A stretch of 64,000 bases of DNA from Lachancea kluyveri NRRL Y-12651 (taxonomy: Eukaryota > Ascomycota > Saccharomycetes > Saccharomycetales > Saccharomycetaceae), in contig CM000694.1 of the NCBI GenBank assembly GCA_000149225.2, positions 1 through 64,000 on the forward strand. Reading direction: 5' to 3'. The translations under genes and the position numbers were made by a program. Position 1 is the first letter of the stretch, and every line of letters starts with the position of its first letter. Below are positions 11,095 through 24,205 of this stretch, in pieces. The notes beneath the pieces are model-generated. The model was given only the letters and a program-made list of their open reading frames with translations, did no database searches and was not told where the DNA came from.

Positions 11095-11345
11095 TTTCAG
11101 AATTGCATTAAGCTTCTTCATGATCCAAAATTTCTAGGCCTAAACGTCTGATCGGCACCCCAATACCTCTCGCCTGTTTCGCAGTAACGCTACTTTAACG
11201 TTTTCGCTATTGAGGTTCATCCTTCTTCTCCTTGTTAGCCGTTTGCCTACTCAGAATTATCGCTCATTTTTGATGGCACTGAAGTTTGTATGAAATATCG
11301 ATGGTCAACTTGAATATGTTTCGGTACTTCGAATGACGTTTAGAC
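11095..11345 (-). pseudogene. Old hAT transposase remnant (C-terminal dimerisation region)
   Basis: Read on the minus strand from about 11345, the frame gives FHTNFSAIKNER, stop, F, stop, VGKRLTRRRRMNLNSENVK, then VALLRNRREVLG. With a one-base shift this is followed by RLGLEILDHEEA. The order ER.F...GKRLT..R..L.....V..LLRN followed by LGLEILD parallels the C-terminus of the better-kept hAT element at 26330-26560 (FYTSL...VEQLFSESGR...LLRNRVRS...HLGLEILD), so I call a related but distinct, older hAT copy. It has at least two stops and one frameshift in this stretch. The remnant may extend towards 11880, where a 96-codon open frame shows no firm match. Possible terminal sequences with GGGTAA motifs lie at 10757-10950, but no clear inverted pair was found. 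Confidence 0.6.
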
Positions 11346-11879
11346 CATTATTCCATGCTGTTCTTCAAATACGATCATACAGTAGTGGTTCTTTTTTGCG
11401 ACCTTCTTATTCGGATAGTAGTACCTCTTTACAGGCGTACCTTTTTCAATTCGGTTGGACTTAACGGTTATTTCTTCTAGGATTTGGTCTCTTATCGATC
11501 AGCTCTTCCTTTATCTTTCTATCAAGGTTCCACCTTTTAAACGCATGTATTCTTCAGCTATTTGTTGCGTTATTATCATTTTTCCTCATAATTTGGATAA
11601 GTCTAGGGTACCTGGTGTCTTATTGAGACGATTATACTTGTATCTCAGATTTTTGAATCGAGCAGAAGAGGGTTTACTAGCTTTTACCAGGTGATGCAGT
11701 GTTGTGGTGTCAAAATATGACTTTTGATCAAGTACACGCTCATGCTTTAAGCTAATTATTCTCCTTGTTGATTTAAATCTGAATAGTGATTTGGAACTAT
11801 AGACACATTCACGTACTGAGTGGTTATTTATGCCCCATTTTCTGCAATCACGAAGCGCAGTAAAGTTAGTACTCATTTT

Positions 11880-14800
11880 AACAGCACATATGATTAAGCT
11901 AATTAATTATATGTTCAATTGTTTTGGCATTACTAGAGAAACTCAGGGATGTTTCAGTTGGTGCATGTAGCAGATTATGTAACACTTAATCAAATAGTTG
12001 AAATAATAGCCCTATTTGTACAGCTTTGGTACAAGTTGGATGGTCTACGAATTCTAGGGGCGGCTTGTATTAGACAGGGTAATTAAATATTTCCCAAGGC
12101 AACACTTTTCTGGATACTTGAACAATTCTTATTCAAAACAGTGTTTTTAACACATATTCCTGATCTTTGTTGTTTATTTTAAGTTTTTCATGCAGAAAGA
12201 CCCATTGGTGGACCAAAAAAACTTTATCTCTAAATTTTGTTCAAAGAACGTACACAATGAGAAAACATAAAGTATGGGATACCGCATGGCACAATGTTTG
12301 CCGCAATGAGTGGGGCTTCATTTACCACTTACAATAAATCCAGCCACATCTAGCTTATGCAACCACTTTGTGCCATACTTTAAACATTTGTACTACATTA
12401 TTTTATGTATTCATTTATACTTCTAGTCCGCTAAAGAAAAAGAGTTTACAACACAACTGGGAGGATAACCCAAGAAAGAATATCCAAAAAAATCGGAGCA
12501 AGATAAAGACACAAGAGTGCACACATGGGCTAAGATCAAAGTATAGGTGCTTAAATTTACTCTCTGAACGTTTGTACGAACTGTACTTCGTCACCTCTGT
12601 ATAACATTTAACGATACATGCGCTACGTATTACAAACTTCTGCATTTGATCTATTGACATTGATAATAACAAGAAAAGTGGCTGGCACAACCGACTGCAA
12701 GCCTTTAGTTTTTAGGCTCTTGTCAACAAAAATATGCATTTTCTTCGCTCGAAAAGTTGCCGAATGCGAGCAGAGAAGAGGAATCTACATTACCGTGCAG
12801 ATCGTTTTTGTAGCTTTTTGGACGGTCCAAAAAAGCAATATGCACGGATAAAGGAGAAAACCGGGTTTAGCTCTTTCCGTCGGTACAATGCATGAAAGAT
12901 CAGCCACGCTACGAGACGAGAAAGCAAAAGATCGAAGTTACCCTATTATTCTATTGTATGCATATCTTAACAAAGGCGCAATGCTGGTCGCAGGACTTTT
13001 CTTTTTGCTCCGACGATAATGTAGAGTACCCAGAGCACGCCGTGTGTACGAGACTTGATTTGTGAACTAAAAACCACCCTATTAGCACACCCACACATTT
13101 TCTATACCTGTTTGCTGAAACTACTTTGAGGTTCATCTCTCGAAAGAAGCAATCAGTTCGATATTAAGCTGGTCTTGATGAGAGATTGTTCGGGATAGAA
13201 AAGTCTATATGAGCTGTTACAGCAACAACCGCAAGCCATCAAATCCCTGAGAAAGAGATATTAACAAGTTAAGAAAAGGTAAGCAATACTTTCTTTGTAC
13301 ATTAAGAATTATGAAAGACTATAGAAAAGCCCAGAAATGTAATCATATATCCGCGGCACTCATATGAAAATATATTTAGGAGGAAAGAAACCTCTTTTAT
13401 TAGTTTCTCACTCTTCCACGCACACATTTAGTGACAAACTACAGTGCCTCAGATGTTTCGGCTGAGGGTTACAAGTTTTATACCGGAAGAGTGGTTCAAC
13501 TGCTTGCTTAAGATAAGCTGTACGGACGATAAAATAATTCAGTGAAAAAGACTGCCTAGAAAATGGCAGGTGGATTCAAATCATTCTTTGTAACGAACCA
13601 TCTAATTAATATTTAAAAAGCAGAGCTCAAAATGCCAATGATGACTGCCGTGCTTTAGTACGAGCTAGATACTAACGCAATAATGATACTAGTTGGCAAG
13701 GGGGTGCCAAATTAAACGTAGTACCCCAAAAATATCACTGAAAATACAAATTTTGGAGGTTGTTCCGTATGTGTACAAATAATAATAATACAAGCGATCT
13801 ATATGAATGGTGTGCACTTATACAACTGATGAGCACTAAACAGGAAAACAAGTATATGCACGTGATTGATTGCCCCTGAAAAATGCATTCTCTAATTGTA
13901 CAACTGCAGAGTTAACATTCTTTACACAGCGGGATCTGACAAGTGAAAAAGGCCGAAAACAAGTGGAAGTTTTCATTGTAGATACGAGAGCTATCGTATA
14001 CGCACATTAAAAAAGTGTGGATATCTGAAACCTATTTTCTATTCGACAATCCATCCTGCTTAAGGACCGCGCCAAGTAAATATTAGTCGGTATAAGCTTC
14101 TAGCAAAATCAGCAAACGCCTTTTTGCAACCGGCTTACTTTTATGCGCAGAACTAGGTTTGTTTAGGTTTTCTAGCTTTTATAGCGCCCGTAAAATTTTT
14201 GAGATTAGGGAAATGATTTTCGGACTATTGTCTAGGGTTTTCCATGTGTAGAAACACCGCCAATATTCACATTCCAGTTTTGAATTCGTCTACGTTTTGC
14301 AGGTGCGAAGAATGTGTGTGTTGTAGGCATTTTATGGGTAATCAAATTGGTTCTCAGACTTGTACACCAAAAGGGACGGAGGCATCTATCCTTCAAGGGA
14401 AGAAGTATATTCACAACAACCAGATAAATAAATAAGGGGTGGATATAGTAATATTCTGTCGTCCCAAAAGCGTGTGAAAAAATCGTTTTCGGACACAACT
14501 TTTGAGTACTTCAAGCCAAATAACTATAGTTGCAAAGTACCACAGCCGCGTGATGTTTTCTACCAGAACCGGCCAGCAGCCAATGTAAGGCAAAAGACAC
14601 AGCGCAGGTTAGCTGGGTGATATATTTGAAATTGCGTAATGCAGATCTTCTGATTGCTTTTTTTGATATCCATGATATACATGCGTGGCGCATTGTTCCT
14701 TTTCAGTAACCCACGGTAAATACGATTGCTGTGCATAAAATATTTTTCCGCCTTTGTCGCTTAAGAACCGCAAGAATTGTTTCGCTGCAGTCTATTATTT

Positions 14801-15430
14801 TAGAAGAGTGCACGATGCAAGTGGGAGTTAAGTTTTTACTAATCCCAGCTTCAAATCGAGCTTCCCGTTCAGCTAAGAAGAACGCCACCTCGGCATAGCA
14901 ACATTCTAGAATAACAGTGCAAAAAATGGAAGCAGATGCAGGCAAATGCGAGTGACATAGAGCTAGAGTCTAGCTGTGTGCTTGGGACTTACAAAGAAAG
15001 ATTTTCTCAAAGTGGCTCAAGGCTGTTCTAACCTGTACATTGTACGACAATATACAGGTTTTAGTGGCTGTAAGTAGAAAATTTCCCAAAATGTGCCCCT
15101 CGAGATTTACGATTTATGCTTTTCAAGGCTAAGAAAAGGGCCACAAAACAACGAGAATATGACGTTATTCTTCAAAATAAGATCGACCACATGCGTTAAG
15201 TACGGTCTTGGTCTCGCGGTACAACAAAAGAAGTTATATTCTTTAAAAGAATAATACAGATGCATTATGTAGCAACCTGTCGCTACAATGCGTAAATTTT
15301 CGGATAAAAATCGACAGAGGGCACCAAGGTGTCTGCAAAGATGCAGGAATGATAATTATTTGTGATGTATTCTATCTCACATCTTTTTCTTTTATTTTCC
15401 TTTCAAAAGTCTTTTGGGTGATCATTGGAC
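11880..15430. other. Long AT-rich intergenic region, no gene seen
   Basis: Roughly 3.5 kb with only short frames on both strands (60-90 codons) and no recognisable domain, tRNA or array. It forms the upstream region of the PA14 adhesin gene. Long upstream regions are typical of yeast FLO-type genes, but I cannot point to defined sites apart from the TATA area at 15431-15461. Confidence 0.55.
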
Positions 15431-15461
15431 AAGTGCACTTATATAAAGGTGCTAAGTGCAC
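15431..15461 (+). promoter_or_regulatory. TATA box flanked by AAGTGCAC copies (adhesin promoter)
   Basis: TATATAAA at 15440-15447 lies about 70 bases before the adhesin ATG. It is flanked by AAGTGCAC at 15431-15438 and again at 15454-15461. The left copy is part of a perfect 10-base palindrome, AAGTGCACTT. The TATA assignment is fair; a regulatory role for the flanking repeats is inference. Confidence 0.5.
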
Positions 15462-15516
15462 AGAGTATGCTTTGAACATACTTGAGTAAGTACGCAAGGA
15501 AGAGAATTTACCGAAC

Positions 15517-18500
15517 ATGTTACTATCTCAGATATTTTTGGTTTTTCTTTTTTCGCTGTTAAGCAGAGTGCATGCTGCTACAGTTGACAGAGATATTAAG
15601 GGTTGCAGTCCCTCGACAGAAAGTTTAGCAAACGCCAACGAGGGGTTCGCCATCACTTTTTATAATTATTCATTTACTTCCTATAACGCTGCTGCCGATA
15701 CTGGTGTCGCTGATAGGCAGACCTACATTAAAGATGAATACCTGAAATCTGGCTACCTGAGCAAAGGTTCTTTTGGCAGCACATCAGGTGTTAAAAACTT
15801 TACGTTTTTGTTCAAAAGTATTGTTGGTGGGGGTCGGAAAGTTCAATATGGATATTTACCACCAAACTATAACTATAATAAGAAGCTCTCACTTACAAAC
15901 TTCTCTATGCTAGCTGTCGGTTATTTCTACGCGGAACAATCTGGTGAGTACACTTTCCAACTGAACTATGTTGACGACCAGACCGTTGTCACATTTGGTG
16001 GCGGTGATGCCTTCACTTGTTGTCAAGCCGGAACATCTAGTACGGTCTCAAAGTTTGACTTACGTGCACTATGGTCCTCAAGCAGTCCACAAGGTGATGC
16101 TGCGATTAAAACTTATTTGCGAGCTGGGGTCTACTATCCTATTAGATTGTTTTTCACCAACACCAACTACGATGGTGGTTTGAAATTCTACTATACTGAC
16201 CCGAGTGGTGTAGAGCACGAGACATTCGATGATGTCGTTTATAACATTCCAGACCAAAGCGAGTGTCCTGCATATAAAACAACCATCCTTCCATGGACAG
16301 GAGCATACACAACAACAGCCTATACTACTTACTCGACGTATACAAATTCTGAAGGTTCCTTGACAACCGATCAGTTTGTAGTAATTGAGACTCCGGAAAA
16401 CGCTGTCACCACCACCACTGCCTGGACTGGTACTTTCACCAGCACCTTCTCCACCGGCACCAGTGTTGTGACCGGCACTGATGGTTCCGAGACTACTGAA
16501 GTCATCTACTACGTCGAGACCCCAGAAAACGCTGTCACCACCACCACCGCCTGGACTGGTACTTTCACCAGCACCTTCTCCACCGGCACCAGTGTTGTGA
16601 CCGGCACTGATGGTAAGCCAACTACTGAAGTCGTCTACTACGTCGAGACTCCGGAAAACGCTGTCACCACCACCACCGCCTGGACTGGTACTTTCACCAG
16701 CACCTTCTCCACCGGCACCAGTGTTGTGACCGGCACTGATGGTAAGCCAACTACTGAAGTCATCTACTACGTCGAGACCCCAGAAAACGCTGTCACCACC
16801 ACCACCGCCTGGACTGGTACTTTCACCAGCACCTTCTCCACCGGCACCAGTGTTGTGACCGGCACTGATGGTAAGCCAACTACTGAAGTCGTCTACTACG
16901 TCGAGACTCCGGAAAACGCTGTCACCACCACCACTGCCTGGACTGGTACTTTCACCAGCACCTTCTCCACCGGCACCAGTGTTGTGACCGGCACTGATGG
17001 TTCCGAGACTACTGAAGTCATCTACTACGTCGAGACCCCAGAATTCTTCACCGTTGCAGCTACTGCCTGGACTGGTACTTTCACCAGCACCTTCTCCACC
17101 GGCACCAGTGTTGTAACCGGCACTGATGGTTCCGAGACTACTGAAGTCATCTACTACGTCGAGACCCCAGAAAACGCTGTCACCACCACCACCGCCTGGA
17201 CTGGTACTTTCACCAGCACCTTCTCCACCGGCACCAGTGTTGTGACCGGCACTGATGGTAAGCCAACTACTGAAGTCGTCTACTACGTCGAGACTCCGGA
17301 AAACGCTGTCACCACCACCACTGCCTGGACTGGTACTTTCATCAGCACCTTCTCCACCGGCACCAGTGTTGTAACCGGCACTGATGGTTCCGAGACTACT
17401 GAAGTCATCTACTACGTCGAGACCCCAGAAAACGCTGTCACCACCACCACCGCCTGGACTGGTACTTTCACCAGCACCTTCTCCACCGGCACCAGTGTTG
17501 TGACCGGCACTGATGGTTCCGAGACTACTGAAGTCATCTACTACGTCGAGACCCCAGAAAACGCTGTCACCACCACCACCGCCTGGACTGGTACTTTCAC
17601 CAGCACCTTCTCCACCGGCACCAGTGTTGTGACCGGCACTGATGGTAAGCCAACTACTGAAGTCGTCTACTACGTCGAGACTCCGGAAAACGCTGTCACC
17701 ACCACCACTGCCTGGACTGGTACTTTCACCAGCACCTTCTCCACCGGCACCAGTGTTGTGACCGGCACTGATGGTAAGCCAACTACTGAAGTCATCTACT
17801 ACGTCGAGACCCCAGAAAACGCTGTCACCACCACCACTGCTTGGACTGGTACTTTCACCAGCACCTTCTCCACCGGCACCAGCGTTGTAACCGGCACTGA
17901 TGGTAAGCCAACTACTGAAGTCATCTATTATGTTAAAAGTCCTCTGTTCAGTAGCCACAGGCCAACACAGCATTATTGGAATACAACAACTGCCGTCACC
18001 TCGACACCTGACATTCCAGCTGACTATCTATCAACAGAACAAGGCAGTGTAGCGCTCACTGCTTCCGTTGTAGAAACTACAATTAATGGTGCGGTAACAT
18101 CTTATACAACTTACTGCCCAATAACTACTGATCAGAACCATATTCTGCCTTACGAAACCTCAGTCATCAATACCGTCGAATTTTCAACTGTTAAGGCTAC
18201 TATAAGGTCTACTGTTTCACAAAGTTCTGAAAGCTCCGTCTTGCACACACAACCTGCTGTTACTGTACCTACCGTTCCAACCGGGTCCAACAGCCACGGC
18301 TCCCAAGGTCTTGAAAGCTCCGTCTTGCACGCACAACCTGCTGCTACTGTACCTACCGTTCCAACCGGGTCCAACAGCCACGGCTCCCAAGGTCCTGAAA
18401 GCTCCGTCTTGCACGCACAACCTGCTGTTACTGTACCTACCGTTCCAACCGGGTCCAACAGCCACGGCTCCCAAGGTCCTGAAAGCTCCGTCTTGCACAC

Positions 18501-18768
18501 ACAACCTGCTGTTACTGTACCTACCGTTCCAACCGGGTCCAACAGCCACGGCTCCCAAGGTCCTGAAAGCTCCGTCTTGCACACATGGCCATTGGTCACC
18601 ACGCTCGATACTAGCTCCACATCTCAGGGGCAGGCAGTAGCTACAAAATCTGGATTCACAGCATTATCCTCCAGTACAGTAAGCATTTCATTATACGAAG
18701 CTACGGGCAGTATTTCGAGCTTCAACAAACTTATTTTGACAGTATTGGCCCTATTGACTAGCCTCTGA
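15517..18768 (+). CDS. PA14-domain (Flo/Epa-like) GPI-anchored cell-wall adhesin
   Basis: A 1083-residue cell-surface adhesin. Residues 1-20 form a signal peptide. Residues about 30-260 fit the PA14 lectin domain of Flo/Epa adhesins: adjacent aspartates D153-D154 (the calcium-binding DD pair), the double cysteine C168-C169, and a TNYDGGLKFYYTDPSG stretch fitting the second calcium loop. Such domains bind glycans, causing flocculation or host and cell contact. A degenerate repeat then leads to 12 tandem 43-residue Thr-rich repeats (294-809), a Ser/Thr linker, four 28-residue repeats (905-1016) and a hydrophobic C-terminus suited to GPI attachment. The start is the first ATG, 70 bases after a TATA box. 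The frame is intact. Repeat number may be affected by assembly. Ligand specificity cannot be read from sequence alone. Confidence 0.9.
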   Translation: MLLSQIFLVFLFSLLSRVHAATVDRDIKGCSPSTESLANANEGFAITFYNYSFTSYNAAADTGVADRQTYIKDEYLKSGYLSKGSFGSTSGVKNFTFLFKSIVGGGRKVQYGYLPPNYNYNKKLSLTNFSMLAVGYFYAEQSGEYTFQLNYVDDQTVVTFGGGDAFTCCQAGTSSTVSKFDLRALWSSSSPQGDAAIKTYLRAGVYYPIRLFFTNTNYDGGLKFYYTDPSGVEHETFDDVVYNIPDQSECPAYKTTILPWTGAYTTTAYTTYSTYTNSEGSLTTDQFVVIETPENAVTTTTAWTGTFTSTFSTGTSVVTGTDGSETTEVIYYVETPENAVTTTTAWTGTFTSTFSTGTSVVTGTDGKPTTEVVYYVETPENAVTTTTAWTGTFTSTFSTGTSVVTGTDGKPTTEVIYYVETPENAVTTTTAWTGTFTSTFSTGTSVVTGTDGKPTTEVVYYVETPENAVTTTTAWTGTFTSTFSTGTSVVTGTDGSETTEVIYYVETPEFFTVAATAWTGTFTSTFSTGTSVVTGTDGSETTEVIYYVETPENAVTTTTAWTGTFTSTFSTGTSVVTGTDGKPTTEVVYYVETPENAVTTTTAWTGTFISTFSTGTSVVTGTDGSETTEVIYYVETPENAVTTTTAWTGTFTSTFSTGTSVVTGTDGSETTEVIYYVETPENAVTTTTAWTGTFTSTFSTGTSVVTGTDGKPTTEVVYYVETPENAVTTTTAWTGTFTSTFSTGTSVVTGTDGKPTTEVIYYVETPENAVTTTTAWTGTFTSTFSTGTSVVTGTDGKPTTEVIYYVKSPLFSSHRPTQHYWNTTTAVTSTPDIPADYLSTEQGSVALTASVVETTINGAVTSYTTYCPITTDQNHILPYETSVINTVEFSTVKATIRSTVSQSSESSVLHTQPAVTVPTVPTGSNSHGSQGLESSVLHAQPAATVPTVPTGSNSHGSQGPESSVLHAQPAVTVPTVPTGSNSHGSQGPESSVLHTQPAVTVPTVPTGSNSHGSQGPESSVLHTWPLVTTLDTSSTSQGQAVATKSGFTALSSSTVSISLYEATGSISSFNKLILTVLALLTSL
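16396..17943 (+). repeat. 12 tandem 129-bp units (43-aa flocculin-type repeat)
   Basis: Each unit runs from E-N-A-V-T-T-T-T-A-W through TGTFTSTFSTGTSVVTGTDG to a YYVETP end, the flocculin-type Thr-rich repeat. Units differ at a few positions: SETTEVI, KPTTEVI or KPTTEVV before YYVETP. EVV units are followed by codons ACT CCG and EVI units by ACC CCA, marking two unit lineages. Unit 6 (17041-17169) begins EFFTVAATAW instead of ENAVTTTTAW. Confidence 0.95.
18229..18588 (+). repeat. Four 84-bp repeats plus partial copy (28-aa unit)
   Basis: The unit begins ESSVLH and ends GSNSHGSQGP. Four full copies run from 18229 to 18564 and a partial one (ESSVLHTWP) follows. Near identity at DNA level indicates recent expansion. 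It sits in the Ser/Thr stalk between the large repeats and the GPI signal. Confidence 0.93.
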
Positions 18769-19125
18769 TCGTGCATGCTTCTATATCGAGTTCCAAGCGC
18801 GTGAATATATCATATCAGCTATGTATTTCGATCCTAATAAGTTTTTGATATTTAACGGCTATATAGCTTCTGCTAGTGCCTAGTGCTGACATCATCTGGC
18901 CCTGTACCGCTCTCTAGAATTGACATATCTTGTACGCCACACCTAGGTAAAGCTTATTGCAACAGGTTAACTGTATGGGAGCGTGTTGCATCTTATGGAT
19001 ATAGATACTTTTTGTTGCGTGGTTTAGAAAGCATTTGAATCTTATTCAGACAGATTACTCAACAGCAGAGCATCAGAGTAGCAGGACTATCAAAGGTATG
19101 TTATAAAGTTGGATGCATTTAAAGA
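18769..19125. other. Convergent 3' intergenic region, no gene seen
   Basis: AT-rich spacer between the adhesin stop and the 3' end of the minus-strand OYE pseudogene. Nothing recognisable. Confidence 0.6.
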
Positions 19126-21269
<2,144 letters not shown>

Positions 21270-22238
21270 TTAGAGATCTTGCACGATGGTAGAAGACCCG
21301 CCACATGCGATAACGATGATGATATCTTCTGGGCCTTGGCTGCCGCCCAAGGCGTCTTCAAAGAGGTGCGGGTTGTAGCCCAAATGCAAGGATGCCCCAC
21401 AGGCCGGCTTCGGCACTATATTGGTGTCGTCTGTGAAGTTTGAACAGGTGCAGACAACATCGGCATCGCTCAAGACCACTGACTTGGTGTTTTACTTCAG
21501 TGCGTTTTCGACTTTTTTTTGCAAATTGTAGCGATGCCCAAGGAAGTGGCAACGCTGGTCATCTTGTCAAACACAAGCGTTTTACCAGCTTTTAAGGACA
21601 GATGAAAGACTTCGCAGCCCCTGGTTTCGACACCGATGATAGGTATTGTGGTGGCCAAGTCGTGCTTCTCGAGCTCCTTAATAATACTATTATACAACCG
21701 ACCGCCGCCTATGTTACATACGATGCCCTTGACTCGGCTGGCAGGAATTCGCTGGCGCTCCAAGGACTCAACAATCTCGTCAACTATGGTAGAATGGCAT
21801 TCCTAGATGACGAGGTTATCGAAGGGGTGCGTGTAGACGGGCTCAAAATTTGTCGTGTCGATGCAAATACTGGTCGGCATCACCCCAATGGTTTCCCTGG
21901 ACAATCACGTCCACACCGGTCTGCTTGATCTTGGCCACCATTCGCAAGTTGGTTGTTGTGGGCACAACAACCGCACATGGCAAGCAGAATGCACGGCAAG
22001 CTGTGGCGGCAGCCAAGCCAGCGTTTCCACCCGAGCTGGCAAACACATTGGCGGTCTTGTTGCCTTCGCTTTCGATCCTGGCAGCGCTTTGCGCAATCAA
22101 ATGGCCAATTCCTCTGCTTTTGAAACTGCCGCTTGGCTGAAAGACCTCGTATTTTACCAGAAACCGAGTACTAGCACTGAGAATAGGAGACGGGAAAATA
22201 CGGCATAGCAAAGGCTTTTTTGATTGAAAGGACGTCAT
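21270..22238 (-). pseudogene. CHA1-like L-serine/L-threonine dehydratase, broken
   Basis: A PLP-dependent catabolic serine/threonine deaminase gene that begins MTSFQSKKPLL (ATG 22236-22238). The PLP-lysine motif QPSGSFKSRGIG and the ASSGGNAGLAAATAC substrate loop are kept, as are VKGIVCNIGGGRLYN, IPIIGVETRGCEVF and, near the end, KPACGASLHLGYN and IIVIACGGSS. These blocks lie in different frames: at least two frameshifts (about 21830-21860 and 21480-21520) plus an in-frame TAG at about 21806 where the family has Trp (PDIWEGHS). It stops about 35 residues short of the S. cerevisiae protein. Intact CHA1 is induced by serine and lets cells use it as nitrogen source. It lies head-to-tail with the OYE pseudogene. 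Confidence 0.88.
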
Positions 22239-22834
22239 GGTTTCTTTTCAGTAAGTTGCTGTTCTTTTTTTTTTTTCACAAGAAGTGTTTAAACTTGGAG
22301 AGAGAAACATTGCAATCCTTACATGCCTATCCAAAGAGGGCAGGGTCCTGTGCCTTCATACATATCCGGCTCTAATGAAAAGTTTCTTGAAGTGTCAAGG
22401 CTCTCACCTCACCCTGTAGCACAGGTGCCTATGATCCGCATGCTGATACAATCTGTGAAGCATTGGCGACGAGCACAGCTACAGGTAGAGAATATTGTCT
22501 GCGTACGCCACTGCTACTATACAAGCCATTACACTATGAGGTGCTGCTTAAAATGGGTCTATTCTGTTTTTGCCCGTGGCTGTACAAAGTAGCCAAAGAG
22601 TTATAAAAACACAGTAATTAACGTAACGAAAAAAGAGTCTAAGAGAGCTTCAATGGCATAAGCATAAAAAAAAACAGAACTTTAAGGCAGTGGCTGAAAG
22701 GGTAACAAGAGTAAAATAGAAATAAACTTTTTCAGACTTGGAACATGCTGAAACAACATAGCATTAAAATCTAAGATAGGAAACCTCATTTTATTTAGAA
22801 GCAAAAAACGGAAAATGCCAGCGAACTCGAATTA
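22239..22834. other. Intergenic region, no gene seen
   Basis: Upstream side of the CHA1 pseudogene up to the LTR. Only short frames; the longest (22323-22592, plus strand) has no recognisable match. Confidence 0.55.
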
Positions 22835-23167
22835 TGGGAAATAGGTGAATAATGAAATAATTGTTAGGATCCCATTTTTGGTTAAGGCTATAATAATTTG
22901 GTATATGGTTGTACTAGAAGTTCTCCTTACCTTTCTAGGAATCCAGAAAAGAGAGTCGATAACTCTGTATACAATTATTCATATACTCTCTTCCCTTTTA
23001 TATGTTTTGGTACATTATCCTATTACATTATCAATCCTTGCGTTTCAGCTTCCACTGACTTAGATGACTGTTTCTCATTCTTTATGTCACCTTATAACAC
23101 CGTGTATGATAATATACTAGTAACACGAATACTAGTCAATGGTCGATAGTTGTATTTCGTTCCAACA
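22835..23167 (-). mobile_element. Solo LTR, Ty1/Ty2-type (Copia) delta-like, inverted copy
   Basis: A 333-base LTR read on the minus strand from TGTTGGAACG (23167) to TTTCCCA (22835), the length expected of a Ty1/Ty2 delta. It is very similar to the copy at 10069-10398 and lies in opposite orientation. No internal region is attached and the flanking five bases differ, so it is a solo LTR without visible target duplication. Confidence 0.92.
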
Positions 23168-23868
23168 GAGCTACTGGAACAAATATATTTTTTACTAGTG
23201 GAATACTGAAGCTTTAAGTTTGTAAACTGCAACACAAAGTGGCTGGTACATTTGGGAAATTTTTTTTAAGGAGCTCTTAGAACACTTATCATATGCTTCA
23301 AGACATTTGTATCTAAGAACAGCGCTCACTATCAAAAGAAGAATGCGATTTATTTGTTTGTTTGTCTTTTTTTTTTTTTTTTTTTTTTGAATAAAAAGAG
23401 ACATTACACTTTCCATAGACTTCTACGAAATTGAATTTAATAACACGTTCTATAATACAAGCAAATGGAAAGTAGTGTCTTTAAAAAATTGTGAGCGGTA
23501 TTTGCTTAAAGTGACATTTATTACGCCATGCCAATGCTGTAACCTGAAATTGCTGGTTTCTATTTCCAGTCCAAAAATTTCCGCATAAAATAAAAGCAGG
23601 GTAAAAAGCTGAAAACATGACCTTTAAACTTTAGAAACTTCTTTTGAAGATCCTAAACTTTACAAGCGGTTTAAAGTTTCAAATTTTGTACATTGGGTAA
23701 TATTTACGTAACAAACGACGTATATCAGCAGTTCAGACGTGCACAATGAGTTTTTTTCCCGGGTTATGAAAAATGAATTGGTTTGCGCATCGGTTTCTGA
23801 TCATTTCGTACGCAGAGATACTCACTTTTAACCCAATTTCGTGAGACACGATATTAACAATTAACCGA
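23168..23868. other. Intergenic region with poly-T tract
   Basis: No gene seen. It contains a T22 homopolymer (23367-23388). The minus-strand frame across it (23195-23416) is only low-complexity lysine coding. Confidence 0.6.
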
Positions 23869-23888
23869 CAGTGCTGGGTAATAAGTTA
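23869..23888 (+). repeat. hAT left terminal inverted repeat
   Basis: CAGTGCTGGGTAATAAGTTA pairs with the right end, read inverted, at 17 of 20 positions. The CAG.GCTGGG start is typical of hAT ends. Confidence 0.78.
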
Positions 23889-24205
23889 CGGAAAAAATGA
23901 GTTTATGGCATGAGTGCATGACTCTATAACTCAGTTTTAACCCATCGACGTTCATAGTGATATTTATAATTAACTCATTTTTAACTCTATATCGTTTGTG
24001 GTGACTTAACCAGTCTGTTTTTTCCGGCGATCCAAACTACAAATTGAACTCATTCAAATATATTTGACTACGTTGTGATCTCGTCCATGGCTCTGGTAGG
24101 AACTGAAACGGCGTGTTTGCCCCAGGTGTTTAAGGATCCTCGCTGACTCTTGGCTAAGCACTGAAGACTTTACCTTCGCCGCAAAACTGGGTTTTATAAG
24201 TTGGC

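Noticed and set aside
11586-11876. Minus-strand frame with a Cys/His pattern recalling a zinc knuckle, which might suggest a retroelement gag
   Set aside because: The pattern is incomplete, and the adjacent sequence at 11.1-11.3 kb is hAT transposase, so a hAT origin is more likely; no other retroelement part is present there.
16078-17973. 631-codon open frame on the minus strand opposite the PA14 adhesin repeats
   Set aside because: It is the mirror of the 129-bp repeats, which stay open in several frames because the unit length is a multiple of three. It has no start context, domain or codon bias of its own.
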